64,000 bases of DNA from Clostridiales bacterium (lineage in GTDB: Bacteria; Bacillota; Clostridia; Christensenellales; Borkfalkiaceae), in the NCBI GenBank assembly GCA_003523255.1, contig DPGH01000006.1:101022-165021 (forward strand). The letters are read 5' to 3'. Both the position numbers and the translations under genes were made by a program. Below the pieces are notes generated by a model that was not told where the DNA came from, did not search any database, and saw nothing but the letters and a program-made list of their open reading frames with translations. Each line of letters begins with the position of its first letter. Position 1 is the stretch's first letter. Below are positions 59,798 through 64,000 of the stretch, piece by piece.

Positions 59798-60802
59798 TTA
59801 TCCCCTTTTTCTCGGCAACAATCCGACTTTTTTATATACCTTTGAAAGAGTTTTATACGCAAGTCTTTCGGCTTTTTCCGCGCCGCTTTTTAAAACGTCG
59901 TCTATATAACCTTTATCGGATAAAATCTTAATCTTCTCTTGCCTAATAGGCTCGATAACGGCGGCAACCGCCTCGCCGACTTTTATCTTAAACTCTCCGT
60001 ACATTTTGCCTTCGAATTCTTTTTCGGCGTCCTCTATCGTTTTACCCGTGAAAGCGGCGTAAATCGTTAAAAGATTAGAGATTCCGGGCTTGTCGGGCGA
60101 ATATTTGATTTCATTACCGCTGTCAGTTACCGCACGCTTGAATTTTCTTACAATCGTGGCTTCGTCATCGTTCATTGAAATAAAAGCGTTAAGGTTAGCG
60201 TCGGACTTGCTCATTTTTCTGTCAGGTTCTGCTAAACTCATTACCCTCGAAGCGGTTTTCGGTATATATCCGTCCGGGATTTTAAAAACTTCTCCGTAGC
60301 GGTTATTAAACCTTATCGCAAGATCTCTCGAAAGTTCAAGGTGTTGCTTTTGGTCCGCCCCCACCGGCACGAGTTCAGTCTGATAAAGCAAAATATCCGC
60401 TGCCATAAGCACGGGATAGTCCATAAGCCCCATATTTACGTTATCTTCGTGTTTCAGGCTTTTATCTTTAAACTGCGTCATTCTCGTGAGTTCTCCGGGA
60501 TATGAAACCGTATTCAAAATCCAGGTTAGTTCACAATGCGCGGGTACGTGCGATTGCGCAAATAAAACCGACTTTTCGGGGTCTATACCGCAAGCAAGAT
60601 ACAACGCAGCAAGTTCGTAAGAATTGTTTCTTAAAACAGCCGGATCCTGCCGCACGGTAAGCGTATGTAAATCTGCAAGAGCAAAAATACCGGCGTACTC
60701 GTCTTGCAACATTTTAAAGTTTTTAAGCGCACCGAGATAATTCCCTATCGTAAGTATTCCGCTCGGTTGTATTGCGCTGAACAACACTTTTTTTTCTTCC
60801 AT
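59798..60802 (-). CDS. trpS: Tryptophan-tRNA ligase
   Basis: Class I aminoacyl-tRNA synthetase charging tRNA-Trp, whose gene lies at 104-179. The ATG at 60802, with GGAGAA 9 nt upstream, gives 334 residues; the upstream in-frame ATG has less support. The HIGH-equivalent is PSGILTIGNYLGA, KMSKS is intact in DRKMSKSDANL, and GADQKQHLELSRDLA lies between them. It is transcribed after thrC. Confidence 0.95.
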   Translation of the reverse strand: MEEKKVLFSAIQPSGILTIGNYLGALKNFKMLQDEYAGIFALADLHTLTVRQDPAVLRNNSYELAALYLACGIDPEKSVLFAQSHVPAHCELTWILNTVSYPGELTRMTQFKDKSLKHEDNVNMGLMDYPVLMAADILLYQTELVPVGADQKQHLELSRDLAIRFNNRYGEVFKIPDGYIPKTASRVMSLAEPDRKMSKSDANLNAFISMNDDEATIVRKFKRAVTDSGNEIKYSPDKPGISNLLTIYAAFTGKTIEDAEKEFEGKMYGEFKIKVGEAVAAVIEPIRQEKIKILSDKGYIDDVLKSGAEKAERLAYKTLSKVYKKVGLLPRKRG

Positions 60803-60834
60803 ATTAACAGTTCTCCATTGAATCAACCTTTAAA

Positions 60835-62310
60835 TTATTCCGAAACAAAAGTTTTAATCGCTTCAAAAACGTCTTTTTTATCTATAATTTCGTTGAAACG
60901 TACTTTTTTATTTTCGAGTTCTATAATTCCCTGCGGTATTTCCGCCGCGGTAACGGAATTAAGTTCTCTCGCCGCCTTAAACGCGTCGCTCGTCTTTTTA
61001 CCGGTAATCGCCGACAAAACGCTTTGAGGAAATTTATAAGGGCTTGCCGTGGACAGCACAACAGTTTTACCTTCCAACTCATGGCGAAAATCGTAAAAAG
61101 TTTTTACTGCAACCGCCGTATGCGTGTCGAGAACGTATCCGTATTCTTCGAAAACGTTAAAAATCGTTTCGGCGCATTCGCTTTCGTCGCCGTAGCCCGC
61201 TTTAAATAAAACGTCCATTGACTTTTTCTCTTTATCCGACACTGAATATTTTCCGTTCTTTTTAAGTTCTTCCATTCGCTCGGCAGTAAAAGCGGCGTCG
61301 CGCCCCGAAAGTTCAAAGATAAGCCTTTCAAGATTACTCGAAACGAGTATATCCATAGAAGGTGAAGAAGTTTTAAAAAATTCTCGGTTAGCGTCGTAAT
61401 CGCCGCTTGTAAAAAACTCGGTAAGCACGTTGTTTTGATTAGACGCACAAATAAGTTTACCGACGGGAAGTCCCATTTTTTTTGCATAATATCCGGCAAG
61501 AATATTACCGAAATTGCCGGTAGGAACGCAAAAGTTTACTTCATCGCCAAGGTTAATCTCTCCCGAAGAAACAAGGTCGCAATAAGCCGAAAAATAATAT
61601 ACTATTTGCGGTACTAACCTGCCGAAATTTATGGAATTTGCACTCGATAAAACAACGCCTTTGTTTTTCAACTCCGCTTCGGTCTGTTTATCGGAAAAAA
61701 TCTTTTTAACCGCGGTCTGGCAATCGTCGAAATTACCTTTAACGGCATAAACCATCACGTTATCGCCGTCCTGCGTGGACATTTGCTTTTTTTGCATATC
61801 GCTTACGCCGCCCGTGGGATAAAAAACGCAGATTTTAATACCTTTTGCGTTTTTAAAACCTTCAAGCGCGGCTTTACCTGTATCTCCGCTCGTCGCAACG
61901 AGTATCAGAATTTCGTCTTTAACGCCCGCTATATCCGCGCCTGTTCTCAATAAATACGGCAAAAGCGTAAGAGCAACGTCCTTAAACGCCAAAGTCGGAC
62001 CGTGAAACAACTCTTCCACGTAAAAGTCTTCGTCAAGTCTTACAATCGGCGCGGGGTCGTTTTCGTCAAAACGAGAATACGCGCTTTCACACGCTTTTAA
62101 AAGTTCCGTTTTGTCGTACTCGGTTAAAAACGAACCTATTACGGTTTGCGCCCGTTCCGCATACGAAACGTCTAACATGTCCTTAACTTTTTCCGATAAA
62201 TCGGGAAATGTTTCCGGAACGTAAAGTCCGCCGTCAACGGCAAGACCTTTGACGATAGCCTCCGCCGCGTTTGATGCAAAATCTTTACCTCTCGTGCTTA
62301 AAAACTTCAT
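60835..62310 (-). CDS. thrC: Threonine synthase
   Basis: PLP enzyme converting O-phosphohomoserine to threonine. The 491-residue protein is the long form. The N-terminus (STRGKDFASNAAEAIVKGLAVDGGLYVPE) is diagnostic, and the PLP lysine lies in ELFHGPTLAFKDVAL. VATSGDTGKAALEGF and CVPTGNFGNILAGYYAKKMGLP follow. AAGGTG precedes the ATG. It heads a unit with trpS and the DUF5685 genes. Confidence 0.95.
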   Translation of the reverse strand: MKFLSTRGKDFASNAAEAIVKGLAVDGGLYVPETFPDLSEKVKDMLDVSYAERAQTVIGSFLTEYDKTELLKACESAYSRFDENDPAPIVRLDEDFYVEELFHGPTLAFKDVALTLLPYLLRTGADIAGVKDEILILVATSGDTGKAALEGFKNAKGIKICVFYPTGGVSDMQKKQMSTQDGDNVMVYAVKGNFDDCQTAVKKIFSDKQTEAELKNKGVVLSSANSINFGRLVPQIVYYFSAYCDLVSSGEINLGDEVNFCVPTGNFGNILAGYYAKKMGLPVGKLICASNQNNVLTEFFTSGDYDANREFFKTSSPSMDILVSSNLERLIFELSGRDAAFTAERMEELKKNGKYSVSDKEKKSMDVLFKAGYGDESECAETIFNVFEEYGYVLDTHTAVAVKTFYDFRHELEGKTVVLSTASPYKFPQSVLSAITGKKTSDAFKAARELNSVTAAEIPQGIIELENKKVRFNEIIDKKDVFEAIKTFVSE

Positions 62311-62381
62311 ATAAACACCTTAACTTTACGGGCGTTTTATCACCCGCATTTAAACAATATCGAAAATATCTTTTTACGCAA

Positions 62382-62415
62382 ATAAAAATATAGCCGAAGA
62401 TAAAACTTCGACTAT
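62382..62415 (-). terminator. Terminator after the small P-loop gene
   Basis: On the - strand ATAGTCGAAG and CTTCGGCTAT (one T-G pair) surround TTTTAT and are followed by ATTTTTATTT. Confidence 0.78.
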
Positions 62416-62446
62416 AATTTTACACTATTTACTCTATAAAAAGCAA

Positions 62447-62854
62447 CTATTCGGCGTGCTTTAATATAAATTCGGGCAAATCTTCTTTATTTGCGCTACA
62501 GGTGAAAGTAAATTTAACGCCATATTCTTTTTCAAGCATTTCAGCCGCTTCGAATATGGATTTCAATTCTTTAAGGGGTTTACCCGTAATTCTGGTAACG
62601 CCGTCCACGAATATATACTCGTTATCTCCGTTTGCGGCAACTATGCCTTTCAAAAAGCCCCTGAATCCGTCTTCGCCTTCTATTGCAAAGCCCGTAACGT
62701 TAAGAAATCTTATTTGAATTTTGAGGTCGATGGAACATCTGCTGTTATCGGTTATAAAAACCACGTGTCCTTTAGCCGTTTCCACCGCAGAGTTGGCGCA
62801 ATCGATAATTTTTTTCGTTTTGCCTGTTCCTTTGAGTCCGTAAATGATTTTCAT
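62447..62854 (-). CDS. Small P-loop ATP-binding protein of unknown function
   Basis: A 135-residue protein with a Walker A motif at the N-terminus (GLKGTGKTK, residues 6-14) and a Walker B-like strand EYIFVDGVT (about 79-87). The rest is a short alpha/beta domain without an identifiable partner domain, so it resembles a minimal RecA-like or kinase-like fold. GGAGG precedes the ATG. It has its own probable promoter and terminator, so it is a single-gene unit. Confidence 0.78.
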   Translation of the reverse strand: MKIIYGLKGTGKTKKIIDCANSAVETAKGHVVFITDNSRCSIDLKIQIRFLNVTGFAIEGEDGFRGFLKGIVAANGDNEYIFVDGVTRITGKPLKELKSIFEAAEMLEKEYGVKFTFTCSANKEDLPEFILKHAE

Positions 62855-62887
62855 TATTTGCCTCCGTCTATTTATTTTGGTAATTCT

Positions 62888-62916
62888 ATTTTATAATACT
62901 TTTCGATAAATTACAA
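62888..62916 (-). promoter_or_regulatory. Probable promoter of the small P-loop gene
   Basis: On the - strand TTGTAA (62911-62916), 17 nt, TAAAAT (62888-62893). Both boxes are one or two bases from consensus. Confidence 0.45.
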
Positions 62917-62930
62917 TAGGTTTTTTAAAA

Positions 62931-64000
62931 TTATTCGGCGTAAATCAATAATTTTTTATGTAAATTCTTATCGCAAGCCATCAACATGCCGTCAAGTTCG
63001 TCGTCGCCCATAACGCTGCACCTGCCCTCGGCGTATTCGGCATCCACAAGCGCCTTCATTTGCGCGACTATGGGATGAGATTTATCTATTCTGTGTTCCT
63101 CGGGTAACTCGTAATATCCGTTTATCCAGTACGCTATTCCCGCCGCGCCGCTGTTGTTGTTTATCGCAACGTGAAGCGGTCTGTTAAGAATTTTGTTCGT
63201 ATCGAAAATATTATAAATTTCTTCGTCTTTAAGTATGCCGTCCGCGTGAATGCCCGCACGGGTGGAGTTAAAACTTCTGCCGACAAAAGGTGTTCTCGGC
63301 GGAATAACGTAGCCTATTTCTTTTTCGAAATACTCCGCTATGTCGGTAATGGCGGTATAATCCATACCGTCGTTAGTGCCACGAAGAGAAGCGTATTCGA
63401 TTGCCATTGCTTCGAGCGGACAATTACCGGTTCTTTCGCCTATACCGAGAAGAGAACAATTGACTGCAGAGCAACCGTATATCCATGCAGACGTCGCGTT
63501 CGTAACGACTTTATAAAAATCGTTATGTCCGTGCCATTCAAGCATTTCGCTCGGCACTTCGGCATAATGTTTTAAGCCGTAAATAATTCCCGCAACGCTC
63601 CTCGGCATTGCCGCACCCATAAAGTTTACGCCAAAGCCCATCGTATCGCATGCCCTGATTTTTATCGGAACGCCGCTTTCTCTCGAAAGTTTCATCAGTT
63701 CGGTCGCAAACGGCACTACAAAACCGTAAAAATCCGCTCTGGTAATATCCTCAAAATGGCATCTCGGTTTAACTCCGGCGTCAAGCGCGTCTTTTACTAT
63801 GCCGAGGTATTTATCGAGAGCCTGCCGCCTCGTTAAATTCATTTTCTTAAAAATATGGTAATCGGAACAACTCGTTAAAACGCCCGTTTCTTTAAGCCCC
63901 ATCTGTTTCACGAGTTGAAAGTCGTTTTTATTCGCCCTTATCCAACTCGTAACCTCGGGGAATTTAAGTCCGAGATTTAAGCAGGATTCTACAGCCTTTC
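62931..64000 (-). CDS. Homocitrate/isopropylmalate-synthase family, probable (Re)-citrate synthase; 5' end outside window
   Basis: The reading frame is open to the right edge, so the N-terminus is missing and the internal ATG at 63911 is not the true start. About 355 residues are visible. They belong to the HMGL-like TIM-barrel acyltransferases: CDTMGFG, the metal-binding EWHGHNDFYK and NCSLLGIGERTGNCPLEA are clear. PEVTSWIRANKND and TSCSDYHIF upstream recall the clostridial (Re)-citrate synthases that feed glutamate synthesis. LeuA or homocitrate synthase are the alternatives. Confidence 0.75.
   Translation of the reverse strand, partial: KAVESCLNLGLKFPEVTSWIRANKNDFQLVKQMGLKETGVLTSCSDYHIFKKMNLTRRQALDKYLGIVKDALDAGVKPRCHFEDITRADFYGFVVPFATELMKLSRESGVPIKIRACDTMGFGVNFMGAAMPRSVAGIIYGLKHYAEVPSEMLEWHGHNDFYKVVTNATSAWIYGCSAVNCSLLGIGERTGNCPLEAMAIEYASLRGTNDGMDYTAITDIAEYFEKEIGYVIPPRTPFVGRSFNSTRAGIHADGILKDEEIYNIFDTNKILNRPLHVAINNNSGAAGIAYWINGYYELPEEHRIDKSHPIVAQMKALVDAEYAEGRCSVMGDDELDGMLMACDKNLHKKLLIYAE

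Noticed and set aside
1..64000. CRISPR arrays, insertion sequences, rRNA genes, prophage
   Set aside because: No regularly spaced repeats, transposase frames, rRNA-like sequence or phage structural genes were seen on either strand.

Overview
This 64-kb window is chromosomal DNA from an endospore-forming, moderately AT-rich member of the Clostridia (Bacillota). It carries the complete spoIIIA operon, spoIVB, spoVAC-AD-AE, cwlD, ytfJ, yunB and dacF-type genes. It also has housekeeping neighbourhoods typical of Clostridia: a fused ispH-rpsA gene, mutS-mutL-miaA, a T-box upstream of pheST, and nusB-folD-ispA-nadK-argR-recN. I see no prophage, CRISPR array, rRNA operon or intact insertion sequence. 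The species cannot be named from the sequence.

Left half (about 0-29.9 kb). Almost all genes are on the + strand. After a tRNA-Trp (- strand) come proC-rnhA, a VTT/DedA-like membrane protein, a YhiN-type flavoprotein, cmk and ispH-rpsA. Then follow spoIIIAA-AH, asp23-nusB-folD-ispA, nadK-argR-recN, spoIVB and a DD-carboxypeptidase. Next are an M50 protease with scpA-scpB, then ytfI-like/ytfJ/second DD-carboxypeptidase/rluB. A membrane-anchored PadR regulator (- strand), a serine hydrolase, a tyrosine recombinase, an unlisted 57-residue eight-cysteine protein and lexA complete this half.

Right half (about 29.9-64 kb). Almost all genes are on the - strand, so transcription converges near 29.9 kb. 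Reading in coordinate order: an ynbB-like PLP enzyme with miaA-mutL-mutS-miaB; a class A PBP on the + strand; then one long operon pheS-pheT-mutS2-orf-nifS-thiI behind a consensus promoter and a T-box. Next are spoVAC-AD-AE-yunB, a decaying ABC transporter (1-base frameshift plus truncated permease), a TetR regulator, cwlD, a 140-bp tandem duplication of the yitT 3' end, and yitT. An operon thrC-trpS-DUF5685-J-like protein-membrane protein-rlmD follows, then a small P-loop protein and, cut by the window edge, a homocitrate/isopropylmalate-synthase-family gene resembling (Re)-citrate synthases.

Most unusual signals: (1) a palindromic 17-mer, ATTATGTCWGRCATAAT, present six times, in four genes and two intergenic sites. 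(2) At least four genes, and perhaps a fifth, whose -10 box ends 6-8 nt before the start codon with no ribosome-binding site, implying leaderless mRNAs. (3) A DUF5685 protein with two Asp-rich motifs spaced like those of class I terpene synthases, in an operon with a J-like protein that lacks HPD and ends in a Cys-rich hydrophobic tail. (4) A PadR regulator tethered by four membrane helices.
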